64,000 nt of DNA from Mycosarcoma maydis (GCF_000328475.2 NC_026479.1:434001-498000), one strand, 5' to 3'; shown: positions 20,864 through 31,849, counted from the stretch's first letter. Notes: generated by a model from the letters alone, not told the origin. Numbers and translations are program-made.

Positions 20864-22407
20864 AGCTATCGCTTGCCTTTATCTGCGCTAAGCCACAAAT
20901 GCAGGATCTTTTCATTTGGCTGAAGGGACCGACATTGGCACAGGCAAATTTACCCCAACCATGATCGTTTGATCACGGGTCTCTCTTTCTTTGTCCTGCC
21001 TTACTTCAGTTGGCTCTCGAAGCTCGACGTTCCTTTTAGTCTTTCGCCTTCTACACGCTTCACAACCATCATGTTGTCTCTGTCCATACTCTTTTGAACC
21101 CCGACTTTTTCAATCATTCATTCCTGTCGTGATGCATCACGTTTTGATGCTGTCCCAAAGTGGGACAGCCTCAAAACAATTGGTCATATCGTATTGCAAT
21201 ATCATGATGAACTTTACCTTTTCCATGCCAGACCAGAAAGCAGCGGGGCTGAAGACCATACTTTGAAATTTGAGACGATGAAGATGCAGATACACAACAT
21301 TCTGGACTGGGAATCTGAAAGGACCAGCACAGCGGAACTTCAATTACAGGCTGATCGAAGGATGGCGACGAAACCACCAGCCAGGACGCGTCGCAGGGGC
21401 CACCTTTGTCTCATTTTTCTATGCGACATGTTTTTGCGTGCAAATTTCGACAAAGTTCTTCTGGTGTACACTCGCCTGAAACTGGCTCAAACCCTTGAAT
21501 TGGACCCGTGATCTTCGAGTTGATTTGTACTCTATTATTGATAGTATGGGATGGAGTTCTTCTCCTTATCGGTTCAATGTATTGAGCGAAAACAGTCTGA
21601 AGAGTCATCAGCTGTGAACTTCACATGTGTTCTGCGTCATAACGCACATTGCGCCTACTATCACACGGCCAGAAGACACAGTTAGGAAGGCGATGAAAAC
21701 CCGACGCCCATCGGATGTGTGTGGTGCGTGCATGTCTAATCTCTCACGTTGTTCGTACGGCAAATCGTGAGGCTGTGCAAAGCAATCCTAACTCACTAAC
21801 TTAATACAGTAATAGTTAACGCGATCCCATTGGCGCCGACCTGTCTCCCATCAGGTGCGAAATGTCGTAATCATGCACTGCACCTTCAAGGTTGAAGTTT
21901 TCTCTGAAGATCAATTTATAATATCCACCGCTGCTCCTTGCTGCAGCCACATGTATGTCTCGATCTGTGTTGCGTCAGAACAAGTCACGAGTTTCAATCT
22001 GACTAGGTTAGCAACCTTACTTGAAACGAGGCAAGCCAATCCGACCCAATCGATTCACCGAATCAAGATTGTCAGGATCGAGCCAAAACTCACAGCCTCT
22101 AACTTAAGTCAGGTGTAACGTACGCTACACCGCCGACTGAAAGTAGTCTTGGAAGCGCGAGAGACCTGGGATCAGATCACCGATCTCCAACCTGTCCGTC
22201 GGCGTTTTTGCACTCTTCTCACCGATCCGTCTTTGACACGCGTCAAGGCAGCGCACGCAGCTTGGCTCTAGTTCCCCTTGTGCGCTTTAGCTTCCTCAGA
22301 GCGAATAACAGCCCCTACACACCTTGACGCTTACTTGCGGCTGTGATTATGCTCCCTGTACCGAGGTTTGAACGGCCAACGTCCGTCTCTGAGAATTGCT
22401 CTGCTAT
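20864..22407. other. Intergenic between surface protein and retroelement
   Basis: No supported gene. Contains the 37-bp hairpin at 21141-21177 and otherwise featureless sequence. Confidence 0.5.
21141..21177. repeat. Near-perfect inverted repeat (17-bp stem, 3-base loop)
   Basis: gttttgatgctgtccca / aag / tgggacagcctcaaaac. Sixteen of seventeen pairs match; the only mismatch is T21148 opposite C21170. It lies about 280 bases past the stop codon of the surface-protein gene, outside any supported gene. Confidence 0.85.
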
Positions 22408-22578
22408 CGTTGCTGCGTATCCCAAACATGGGCAAGAATAGGGTCGATGATCGACGATCGATGTAGCAATTCACAATGCACGCGATCCGAGTGGAAAACT
22501 ACAGGAAATGCACCGAGAAAATGGTGATACAGAAGAGTACTAGCTCAAGTGTAGCCACACTCTCCCTTCCCTAAACGA
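22408..22578 (-). repeat. Downstream (3') LTR of the gypsy relic
   Basis: Diverged copy of 25707-25860 with many substitutions and small indels; the terminal TG (plus-strand view) has become CG. Outer boundary is approximate. Confidence 0.65.
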
Positions 22579-23199
22579 GTCCTCGGTATTTGGCAAAGAT
22601 CCGCGTGACCAGAGACGACGATTCATGAATCTGACCCTGCTGTCAATTTCGACACCAAGCCTGCTTTGCAAAGTGTATCACGAGAAACCCACTCGCACCT
22701 TCCATCAATGTTGCAAAAACACCATGAGCATCAGTGCCCTCTGTCGTGCGTGATGATGATTGGTCTCACACGAGCTTTCTGCCGATGGCGTAAATTGCGC
22801 CTGGGATCTTCTTGCCTGTTTTGCGCTCCCAGAAGTCACGAGCGACGCGGTCGTGTATCACTGTCAAAGAGTCGCTATCCGTAACCTGCGTGTCACTGAC
22901 TCTGTGTTCCAACCGTGCCACTTGGCCAGGTTCAGAAGCCGTCGGTGAGCTGGTTGCGACTTTTCGGCTGCCCAGGCCTGGCGAGCCGAAGCTCTCGGAT
23001 ACTCCGCAGTTCCACAAAAGTGACCATAGTATCTTTGTCGTCAACGATGCGGACAAGTATGCAGTTGCGTTCAAGCTGCAAGTGCGTTATTTCTTCCATA
23101 CTTCTTCACCCAATAGACCCTCCAGCAAGTTCTTGGTACGCAAATACTGCACGAATCCCACAAAATTGGCTGGTTCTTCTATCATCGAGTGAACGGAAT

Positions 23200-24360
23200 C
23201 GGAGCGACGCGATATGGCGTCAGCAACGAGAACACTTCCTTGACGACACCAGATGTCCAAATCGTATTCTATCTGCCGGGTGCATCTGAATCTATCAGTA
23301 TCCACTGGTCAAATCAATTCGCGATTTGCTGAATACCGTAGCAGACCCAATCTGATCCAGACAATCTTGATTTCGTGGAAATGGGTACCTGTTGGTGGCC
23401 GTCACTGCGTCCATGGCCCGGTAATCAATGCACATACTCCCACCGTCCATTTTCTGAACATTATAGAACAGGCAAGCCCTGTGGTAAGCTACTCGGTCGA
23501 ATTAACTCCTGTTCGAACAAGGATCGGGCTTCTTTTTCTTTAACTTGTTCTTGTCCTTGTTGTTAGCTGGGAGTCAGTCGATATGTACGATCTTTCGGCG
23601 CTGTGCTGTCTGTTTAAATCATCGGGTGATGGGATCTTGTTGCCAGCGGAATCTGTTTGATAGTCTTATTTGCTGGGATTTCCCTCCGGCCTATTCCCAA
23701 GAACGCCGTCCGATTGTTCCAAAATCTCCATCTTCGACGTGTGGAGACAAAAATGTCTCCTGAATCGCATCAATTTGGTCGGAAAGTGGTGCGTCCACAC
23801 ACTCTCGTATCAACAGAAGGTAAGCTTCTTCTCATGTCTGGCATGCTCCTTATGTGTGCTGCAATTGATCAGCAGAGATCAGTGCGCTTTTCGACACGTC
23901 CGTGTCTGGCACATCCATGCGTTTCGATGTAGCCTTCACCGAGCATTCCATAAAAGGTACATTTAGCTGGGAGTTTCCTTTCCCGCTGAGTACCGACACA
24001 CTGGACAAGAAGTCCAACGTAGCCTGAAAATTTTCCAACCACTCTACACCTAAAATGAGATGAGCGGTCACCATTTCCATGACTGTGACGCGAGATTGAT
24101 ATAGACAACCTTCAATCGTGAATCAAAATCACACGAGGGTCGTGGTACCCTCTACGCCAAGTAAATTGCCATCAGCATTTTACTTTTTTTCTGTGTGTTT
24201 CTCGGTGTGTGTGGTTTTTTTGGGGGGGTTTTTTTTTGTGCGATTCTGAGGCCTAGTTCGTCTGACACATATCGTGAATCGTGAATCCTTCGAAATAAAC
24301 GCTCTTGACGCCGCGCTATCCAATAGCGCATTCGTAACTTTGTTCGTTTTTGTCCTAGAA
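23200..24360 (-). pseudogene. Retroelement pol remnant: protease, RT, RNase H end
   Basis: Protease: LLDSAASRAFIS with the D-S-A triad (about 24300-24340), then after a low-complexity stretch the LILGVEWL block near 24040. Reverse transcriptase: CIDYRAMDAV and NRYPFPR (about 23370-23440), then degenerate IDLTSGY and IQMHPAD around 23275-23320 with in-frame stops. The frame then jumps directly to the RNase H C-terminus (VLVADAISRR, about 23210-23240), so the YxDD catalytic box and most of RNase H are absent. Confidence 0.75.
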
Positions 24361-24510
24361 CCATAACAGTACCACAAAGCAAATGAAAACCATACCCAGG
24401 ACAGCTGTGACGGAGGTTGACAAGTCTGTCGAGCAATCCTACCACTCTTGACTTCGACTTGCAATACCTCGATTGAGTCACTCCGAGGAACCTGTGTCGG
24501 GTCGAGAGCC

Positions 24511-25658
24511 TTAGTGGTTGAACTTCCATGGTCGCCTGTCGTCATGTTTGCATTGATTGGCAGCGTGGCCGGTCCTGCCACACCTAAAGCAACCATTGCG
24601 TTCTCGGCATTCTCTGTTCCATGCCTCGATTTCTGGATTTGGATTCGTCTTGGATTTTTGCATTTTTCGATTGCTTGAACTGCCACTTGAGTTTCGAGTC
24701 GAGCTTCGAGGCCATTTGTCTTTGTTTTTCTGGTGAGCTTCAGCCGCTCTGATTTGTTGATCAATTCTGGTAGCCATTACCACATAGCCGGTAAAGTCAT
24801 CGGGCTGGTCTATGGCCATGGCCAAAGCCATCCGTACCTTGTGACTGAGCCCATCTTTGAAGTGGTCCAAAACGACGTGGTCCGGATAGGGGGGTCGAAT
24901 CCTTGACGCCAACCGATCCAATTCCGTTGCGTATGCGTTCACAGTACGTGAGCCTTGAACGCACTTCTTGTACGCATGCCTGTGGTGCTGTTGCGAATTA
25001 AAATCTCGATACTTCTCCTCCATCCAGCCCAAAAAGTCTTGGAAACTGAGCTGTTGGAACATAGTGATCTGTCTCACAGTATCACCTTCTGCATAGCTCT
25101 GCTCCAGACGTCTTCGTTCGAGATTCCAGGTTTCTTTTGCGTCTCCTCCCAGGAACAACGCGGCGTATAGGATTTTTTCGTATTCGCTTTGGAATTCATT
25201 GCGGACCTCGTGAAAGGACACGATGTCCCGGATCGCCAACGTCCACGTTTTGACCGCATCGTTGTCTCGGTTTCCGGTGAACGTCGGGGGTGTATTGAAC
25301 TCCAACCCACTGCAAATTGGTGCAGGTTGCTGCACGATTGTAGCTGGCTGCTGCATGGATGTCACAGGTTGTTGCACGTCTGCAGCTGGTACGCGCGCTG
25401 ACTTGCGCGAAGTTCCGCCAGTTCTTGTTCTCTCGTCATCAGCAGCCGTTGCAGTTCTGCATATTGCGCTGCAGTAGGCACAGCTATGGGTCGCTGATGG
25501 ATCATCGCGGAATCCATGCTTACAGGCGCAGGAGCAGCAACAACTTCAATTTCATTCTTGATCGAATCAAAAGGCACATGTCGCCTGCCATGCTGTGAAG
25601 CATGGATCGACGTAGCAGCACCAGTCAGATCTTCCGAAGTATCGGTGTTAGTGTTCAT
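24511..25658 (-). pseudogene. Retroelement gag remnant (capsid and zinc knuckle)
   Basis: The N-terminal part (from ATG 25658) and the capsid/nucleocapsid part (open from 25377 down) lie in different frames, so at least one frameshift near 25370 breaks gag. The second part has a gypsy capsid-like region (TFTGNRD, FLGGDAKETW, FLGWMEEKY, YATELDRLASRI, DHFKDGLS) and a CCHC knuckle C-x2-C-x4-H-x4-C (CFRCGRTGHAANQC). A tandem VQQP/MQQP repeat precedes the capsid. Confidence 0.8.
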
Positions 25659-25706
25659 ATGTTCGTATTTGACGTTGAAAACTTCAGATTGCGGAGGCTA
25701 CCAGAT

Positions 25707-25860
25707 TGTTGCTGCGACCAAACGGTGGCAAAAATAGGGTCGATGATCGAGGAAGGAATTCAAGATGCACGCGTTCCGAGTGGAAAACTAAATACACTGA
25801 GAAAGTGCTGCTATAAAAGAATACTTCTCTAGTGCAGCCTATACCCGCCCAAACCTCACA
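25707..25860 (-). repeat. Upstream (5') LTR of the gypsy relic
   Basis: Shares long blocks with 22408-22578, including aatagggtcgatgatcga, gatgcacgcg, ccgagtggaaaacta and agtgcagcc. On the minus strand it ends ...CGCAGCAACA, followed three bases later by TGGTAGCC, a possible primer-binding site. Outer boundary is approximate. Confidence 0.7.
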
Positions 25861-26627
25861 ACCCTCCTTGAAGCACGCGTGAAGCCACTAACTATCGACT
25901 CGCGGAAAGCGCGTTAGTCAGCACCGACACAGCATCCTATCTAGTTTCGGTAAATCTCATTCTGGCACTTGTGCCAAGACTGCCAGGGCCAGCATAGCCT
26001 TGGCACAGACAAGGCGACCTGACTGCTGGTGACGGGCAATTCAGTGCCTAGTCTCTGCTCTCCGAACCTGCTGTCGTACCAACACGCAAACGTCGGAACT
26101 CCACCATGCTGGTCGATTGTAGCTTGGTGCCACCCAGTCTTGTTGATGAACTGTGGGTAATTCAACCGACACGGCTCACGAGACGTTCGGAGCAATTGTC
26201 CAAATTGTCCACCATGGAATATGGTCCGTGGTTGCTCCGCCACGTGCCCAGGAAGCTCGATTGTCACATCACGATGCTTCGAAGCCGATCGCTTCTTCTT
26301 GCTCGATATGCGACTTGCGTTTGATGCATTGAGAAGTACAATCGAAAGCAATTAGAACAGCTGAAGCCTGCTTGCATTGCGTAAAAGTACAGAGGATCGG
26401 AAAAGAATACACGAGAAGAGAAGCAGATAGTAGCGAGTCGGAATGATGGCGATACCTGATATTGAAGCATTGTAGGCAAAAGATGGTCCGGCGAACTTCG
26501 AAAAATCATTGTTGTGTGATTGCCACTCTAACCATCGGAGAGTGACTGCTGTAGATAGTGGGCCGATCATCGAAGTGAGAAAAATCAGAGTGGGAGGTCG
26601 GCGTCTGCGTCTGCTTGTGCGCGCACC
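25861..26627. other. Intergenic between gypsy relic and Elf1
   Basis: No supported gene; short frames only. Contains inverted ccaattgtccaaattgtcca words near 26188-26212. Confidence 0.5.
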
Positions 26628-27081
26628 TCATCGCTCTTGCTCGTTTGCCACGTCCTCGCAAGCGTCGATCCAGAGCGAGTAAACATCAATCGGTTGGTCC
26701 AAGGGAGTCGTGTCGGCGGAAAACTTTTGACCGCAGATCTTGCACGATAGGTAGCCGATTCTTGCTTTGTCATCGCTGTTTTGACACGTTGCGTTCCGGA
26801 AGAGGTAGCGCGAGCTCGGCAAGTCAGCACAGCCCGCCGCCATACTTGATGCATCGGGATGCATTGAACTTACATCTTGCATGATACTGCTTTCTCGTGG
26901 TTACAGAAGAGACATGTGAAGACTGTGTCTGTTTTGTTCAAGTGCAGTATTATTGAACAAGTCTCAAGTCAGTTTTGCATCGAGTTACCATGGTTATAGA
27001 GCAACTTGTGTGGTACTTACCCAGCGGAGCTGGCTTCTTCGCGCCTGAAGGCTTCTTACTCGACGACTTTCTTTTGCCCAT
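26628..27081 (-). CDS. ELF1: Transcription elongation factor Elf1, three exons
   Basis: Exons 27081-27021, 26928-26874 and 26775-26628; introns of 92 and 98 bp (GTAAGT donors, ACAG acceptors) give a continuous 87-residue protein. No single open frame shows it whole. The N-terminus MGKRKSSSKK is the conserved basic tail; the zinc ribbon is C26-x2-C29 (TCLFCNHEK) and C50-x2-C53 (LSCKICGQKF), followed by the invariant IDVYSLWIDACED. Elf1/ELOF1 binds RNA polymerase II at the DNA entry tunnel, helps transcription through nucleosomes and acts in transcription-coupled repair. Length and motif order equal the family norm. It is divergent from the ankyrin gene, with 272 bp between start codons. Confidence 0.95.
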
Positions 27082-27353
27082 GGCTGCGAGTGTGACGGTC
27101 AGCTACGAGGAAGTCGTGGTAGAGAAGAGCATGCATGTCGTGCTGTCCAACAAAAACGTCGAGGTGATGTCGCGAGGTCTGAACTCCACAATTGTGAATC
27201 TGTCAGTCCGCTTAGTCAGCCGCTCATAATCCAAGTTTGAGAGATTTTTCGACGTGCACGTTGTGCAATCTGTGACATGTTTGGTCCCTTTGCCACATCA
27301 TATACACACGTTTGCCTTGGACGACTTTGCCACAAGCCCACGCAAACGACATT

Positions 27354-28079
27354 ATGCCGGTACCAACATCACTTGGCCGGCCTTCTGCCGGAGGCGCATC
27401 TTCGAACAAGAACATCTGGATTGCCGCGGGCGAAGGAGATCTTGGACGAGTCAAGGAATGTGTAGATGGCGAAGGCATCTCACCCGTGGCAGCGGACGAG
27501 TTCACATACACCCCCTTGCACGCAGCTGCGTCGTACGGCCATCTGGATATTCTTCGGTATCTGCTTAATCATCCATCTGCTCCCAGTGATGCTGTTAATA
27601 CGACGGATTCAGATCTCGACACACCTTTGTTCGTTTGCGAAACAGTCGATTCTGCACGTTGCTTGATCGAAGAGTTCCATGCCGATGCAAAACACAAGAA
27701 TGCCGATGGCCTGACGGCCGCTCAACAGGCGTTAGAAAACGAACACGAGGAGCTGGCAGAGTATATCGCTGGAGTGACGGGGGAGTCGTTGCAAGGCAAC
27801 GACCATGAGGATCAAGGTGATGCGGAGGACGACGACGAAAACGGCGTTTCAGCGCAAGCATCCCATTTGACGGCCGAAGAACAGGCAGAGCAAGATGAGA
27901 GACTCGACGCACAAACGGATCAGCTCATGGCACGCGTAGGAGATATCATGACAAGGGCAGAAAGAGATGGCACGGATCCGGAACCAGAATTGCGAACTCT
28001 AGTCAGCGATTCCGTTCTGCGTCAGATTGTCGAGGGTATGAGCCAACCCAGCACAAACATTGATCGGGACACTGCTTGA
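27354..28079 (+). CDS. Ankyrin-repeat protein with acidic C-terminal half
   Basis: 241 residues from the first ATG (27354, MPVPTSLGRPSAGG). Two to three ankyrin repeats are visible in residues ~20-130: NIWIAAGEGDLGRVKECV, TYTPLHAAASYGHLDILRYLL, then a weaker TPLFVCETVDSARCLIEEF and GLTAAQQALENEHEELAEYI. The C-terminal half is acidic and Gln-rich, ending in a helix (VSDSVLRQIVEGM). It resembles small fungal ankyrin proteins such as yeast YCR051W; the function is not known. It shares a short bidirectional promoter with Elf1. Confidence 0.8.
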   Translation: MPVPTSLGRPSAGGASSNKNIWIAAGEGDLGRVKECVDGEGISPVAADEFTYTPLHAAASYGHLDILRYLLNHPSAPSDAVNTTDSDLDTPLFVCETVDSARCLIEEFHADAKHKNADGLTAAQQALENEHEELAEYIAGVTGESLQGNDHEDQGDAEDDDENGVSAQASHLTAEEQAEQDERLDAQTDQLMARVGDIMTRAERDGTDPEPELRTLVSDSVLRQIVEGMSQPSTNIDRDTA

Positions 28080-28594
28080 TCTGCAACATACGAAGAGAAA
28101 ACCCCTCATTCCTTTCTTCCGTCGACGGAACCTTTCTATTGTATACCAGCACCATACATCATCCATCCATCTGCAGCAATTCTGAGTGGTGTGTGCATAT
28201 CGACCAATTAATGGGGTCACAGTTCGCTGAAACGGATCATGGGAAGTAGAGCCAGACAGCTTGAGGGTAAGGAACGGGATAAGAGCAGCGCTAGAACAGA
28301 GACGAGGAGAACGAGCGTATAACGTTTGGTATTTAGGGCTTGGCGATGAAGGAGAGGAAATATCACAGGACAAGTGCAGAACATACAAGAAATGCCTTTT
28401 ATTTCGGAAGCGGCTGGTAAGCTGGTAAGTCGCTTGCTAGCCGTGGATGACTTCTTAAACCAGGGGCTTATCTCGCTTTGACGGGCGGAGCCACTGCACC
28501 ATGTTCGCTCAACGCGGAATTCCACTTCGGCAAGCCAACGAGGAGGCATCCGTGATTCGGATTTGGCAACCAGATGCGGGTGGTTGTGCGTTCA
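28080..28594. other. Intergenic (convergent ends)
   Basis: Between the convergent stop codons of the ankyrin and 7-TM genes; nothing recognised. Confidence 0.5.
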
Positions 28595-30694
28595 TCATGG
28601 GTTGGTGTCAAGATGAGACAACCGGGTACTTGAGGTAGAATGGCTCCTAATAAGGTGGGGAGTGGCTCGGTTCCGGTGTGACGCGATTGTTTCTGCCGTC
28701 GCGGGTCTTCTGATTTTGGCCGAATGGCCTGGGCACTCAGATGATGCCACTGCCACTCTTTTCGACAGGCTCGAGCTCTTCGGTTGTGTCTCATCCCCAA
28801 GCCAAAAACTCGAAAAGAATGCGTTGCGTAAGAAATCGTTTCTCTCTATCTGGCCACCGTTGAGGGGTGCCACTTGCGGAAGCTCTTCAAGATCACAGCA
28901 CGCTACGTGCTGCCTTGTTGGAGAAACAACGTGTACTGACGATCTGCGCTGGGTGAACCGTACAGCAGGCGTCGTGACCGCAGGCACATTGCCAAAGGGC
29001 GTCGCGTAATAGAGTTCGAGGGTACGTGGGTCATTCTCGAACTTGCTTTCGGAAGACGTCTTTGCAACGGACTGAAGAAATGCTGTTGGACTGCCCGCTG
29101 AGAGCTCCGTATTTTGTGGAGCGCAGCCAGATCTGAGTTGCAAGTCTCTGTTATTTGGTTCGAGAGAAGGTGTCGACCGTCCAGAGCTTGAAATGAGAAA
29201 CACCTGAGAGCAAACTACCTGGCAGTGATTGTGCACCGGCGCATGGCATGGCACTAGTCCTTTAGCTGCGACATCTGGAGTGGCGGATCTTGAGTTCTTG
29301 TTGCACAGTGATGAGAAAACCTTTCTCACAACTTCAACCACAGAGCCAGGGGCGATGGGCGACGAAACGCCATCCGAAAAGTCGACGCTAAGCGAAGGGT
29401 CAAAGGAGCGTCGAAAGATGCAGAAGAAGGTGAGGGATGCAAATACCACCACGGTCCAGGCTGCGAACAGATTTGCCGCGATTTCGACCCTAATAGCATC
29501 GCCATAGCGAGACGCGTCATAGACGAAAACAGCGTCCGCACCAGAGGCGACGAAGAAGCAGAAGATGGCGGCGGAAACACCAAGATACTGAATGAAGAGA
29601 TTCTGGTGAAGCCGCTTGAGATTGCGAACCAGGCGCTCCTCTGCTGTCCTGAGCCTTTTTGCGCTTTTCGAGCATCCGAATGGATGCTCACGCATGGCTG
29701 GATAGACACGACTTGTACTCAGGTCAATGCAAGAGCTTGGAGTCAGCGTGCCTAGCGGATCGCAACCAAGTTTCACGCCGGTTTCGAGCTCTGACGGCGT
29801 GGCGTATCCGGCTGCCGTCTGTTTTTTGGATCGTTCGTGTTCGAGCTGTCGACGAATACGTACAAGCACGTGCGCTCCAATTGGCACATATGCTAGCAGA
29901 GCTACGATCGCCCAAGCACACCAGCATGTCATGATCACAGCCACGTACCAGTACACCTTGGTCATTTCCAGCCAGAGATCCATTGCACGGATGCGCAGCT
30001 GCATGGCGATCGTTTCAGCAATGTCTTGTTGTGACTCGACACGAACGTCCTCAAGCCATCGAGCAAAGTCAGAGGCAGCAGCGGCATTGTGTCGTCCAGC
30101 GATGAGGGAAAGAGGTAAGATGCTACATAGCTGCAGCAAGGGCGTTCCCCAACACGCGATGTTGAAAGCAGAAGGGCTCAGGATGAGCCTCTTCTGCTTA
30201 CTGCCGTCTATTTTGCGTGTCAAAGCGTCGGGAAATGCGCTGACAAGGCCAAAGCTCGTCAACCAGCTGCCTGTCCAGAGCGGAGTCCAGATGAGAACTT
30301 TCCAAGGGTAGTAGCACCATTCAAAGGTATACTTGCGATAGTGCTGTATCGAGAGAATAGCATACGCCATCCAGACGAAACCGAAGCCCGCTACACAAAG
30401 CAGAAAAGCAAAGACGGCATTTGGAATGACAAATGTACCGCCTGCGACGTGCCACAGCTTGAAAACCCATGCTCGTCCGTGCAAAAGGCGATGAAGCACA
30501 AGAGCTGCATTGACGATCAGCAGAAAAGCCATAATGCCAATGCAGAGGTAGATTTGATCGACAAAGCTTGTGTCGATCTGTGGCCGAAACAAGTGCTCCA
30601 AGAAATTTTGTAAATTTGTGATATCGAAGCTATAATCGCCTGATAATGGCGGGAGTACGTCGATGGGAAGACTCGAGTTGAAGGCCAGTACCAT
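28595..30694 (-). CDS. Seven-TM membrane protein of unknown function
   Basis: 699 residues from ATG 30694 (the frame also opens at a TTG 14 codons upstream). About seven hydrophobic helices are seen: QIYLCIGIMAFLLIVNAALVL, the long VFAFLLCVAGFGFVWMAYAI region, WTPLWTGSWLTSFGLVSAF, AFNIACWGTPLLQLCSILPL, VYWYVAVIMTCWCAWAIVALLA, YLGVSAAIFCFFVASGADAVFV and ANLFAAWTVVVFASLTFFCIF. A long intracellular-type loop (RIRRQLEHERSKK...EERLVRNLKRLHQ) lies between helices 5 and 6. The last ~230 residues are Ser/Arg-rich and disordered. Topology is like that of G-protein-coupled receptors, and the 5/6 loop position fits, but no GPCR family signature is recognised. Probably lineage-specific. Confidence 0.75.
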   Translation of the reverse strand: MVLAFNSSLPIDVLPPLSGDYSFDITNLQNFLEHLFRPQIDTSFVDQIYLCIGIMAFLLIVNAALVLHRLLHGRAWVFKLWHVAGGTFVIPNAVFAFLLCVAGFGFVWMAYAILSIQHYRKYTFEWCYYPWKVLIWTPLWTGSWLTSFGLVSAFPDALTRKIDGSKQKRLILSPSAFNIACWGTPLLQLCSILPLSLIAGRHNAAAASDFARWLEDVRVESQQDIAETIAMQLRIRAMDLWLEMTKVYWYVAVIMTCWCAWAIVALLAYVPIGAHVLVRIRRQLEHERSKKQTAAGYATPSELETGVKLGCDPLGTLTPSSCIDLSTSRVYPAMREHPFGCSKSAKRLRTAEERLVRNLKRLHQNLFIQYLGVSAAIFCFFVASGADAVFVYDASRYGDAIRVEIAANLFAAWTVVVFASLTFFCIFRRSFDPSLSVDFSDGVSSPIAPGSVVEVVRKVFSSLCNKNSRSATPDVAAKGLVPCHAPVHNHCQVVCSQVFLISSSGRSTPSLEPNNRDLQLRSGCAPQNTELSAGSPTAFLQSVAKTSSESKFENDPRTLELYYATPFGNVPAVTTPAVRFTQRRSSVHVVSPTRQHVACCDLEELPQVAPLNGGQIERNDFLRNAFFSSFWLGDETQPKSSSLSKRVAVASSECPGHSAKIRRPATAETIASHRNRATPHLIRSHSTSSTRLSHLDTNP

Positions 30695-31849
30695 GGCTGA
30701 TCGTTGTCCGCCAAGATGGTGACAAAGAGGAGCCAAAGCTGGGCTCTCTTGTTCGCCCCGGAGACAGAGAACTCAGCACTCGTATAAGGGTCGGCGACAA
30801 ACAGAACCCGTGGAGAAATGAAGGTTTGGGAGGCTGGTTAGCTGCAAGACTGAGAAGGAGAAGGCTTATAGGGACGAGCGATGCACAGACAGGCTTATTC
30901 TGGCGTGCGTAGGAAGGAGTTGAACTGCCTGATGATAAGAGAAACTCTACGAGCTGGAAGTAGACCAAATTGAACTGAGACCCGTTGCCTCTGATTTGAC
31001 GAGACCACGGCATCCCCGGATGGTTTGTCATGAAAGTCCAAAGCATCCACAGCATGAGGAAACACAAGGCTCTGCCAAAGCAAGGCCTTCGTTTGGGTAG
31101 CCGATTCCTCACTCATTAGCACCTAAGCGCGTGCAAAAGATCAGCCTAGGTCGGCGTGTCGACTCGCTTGTCTGTGTAGGTGAATTCGGAGGCTTGAGCT
31201 CAGAATCTTGCAAGATTCAGCCCGCTCCTAGCCCTAGCACTTTGCGCTCAGGACTCGCAACGCTTTGGTCGACAAGCATTTCCCACGCACGGGCCACGCC
31301 TAACGCTTTGCTGGGTTAGGACCTCTCACATGGGATGTCGCCATCCGTGATCCGCAAAAGGTAAGTGCCGCACGGACCGCGAGCGAGCGTGGATCACACT
31401 AAAATACTGTATCGTTGCTCGGCTGCAAGTTACCCGCCTCAGCTCGTCAAGAAGGATGGGGCGAGGCGGGATTGCCCTTTTTGAGCTGACTGACTACCTC
31501 TTCTTGAACGTCTCAATCTCCAAATTGGGACAGTAACATCGGCTACGTCGGATCACGGATCTGAGCGCCTGTGTCGGTTTGGTCAAGGTCAACACTTTTC
31601 CTAAGTTAATCGTGGAAGCTTGCTCAGGTGAACGTCGAATTCGATTCCGTCACTTGCGCACCACCAGAACAAGAGGTACTGATGCTGAATTGGTTTCTTT
31701 TTGAGTATTCACATGAGTTGACGTCAACGACATGCACAGAAGGTGATCTGTCAAGGAGCGAAATAACTGATGACAAGATGTGGAACACTTTGCATGAATC
31801 CGGGTGTTGACACCACGTGGGAGATGGACAAGCAATCTCAATGGTACGT
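30695..31849. other. Intergenic, no supported gene
   Basis: Upstream region of the 7-TM gene and 3' side of BiP. Short frames only. Confidence 0.5.

Larger units (their letters stand above)
22408..25860 (-). mobile_element. Decayed, internally deleted Ty3/gypsy LTR retroelement
   Basis: About 3.45 kb, oriented on the minus strand. Two divergent LTRs (25707-25860 upstream, 22408-22578 downstream) flank gag, protease, reverse transcriptase and RNase H remnants in gypsy order. Gag keeps a zinc knuckle; the protease keeps a DSA active-site triad and a later LILGVEWL block; reverse transcriptase keeps an MCIDYRAMDAVTATNRYP block and an IQMHPAD block; the RNase H end reads LVADAISRR. The reverse transcriptase palm is deleted and no integrase is visible. 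Stops and frameshifts break all pol frames. No target-site duplication could be seen at the ends. The element is non-autonomous and old. Confidence 0.85.
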
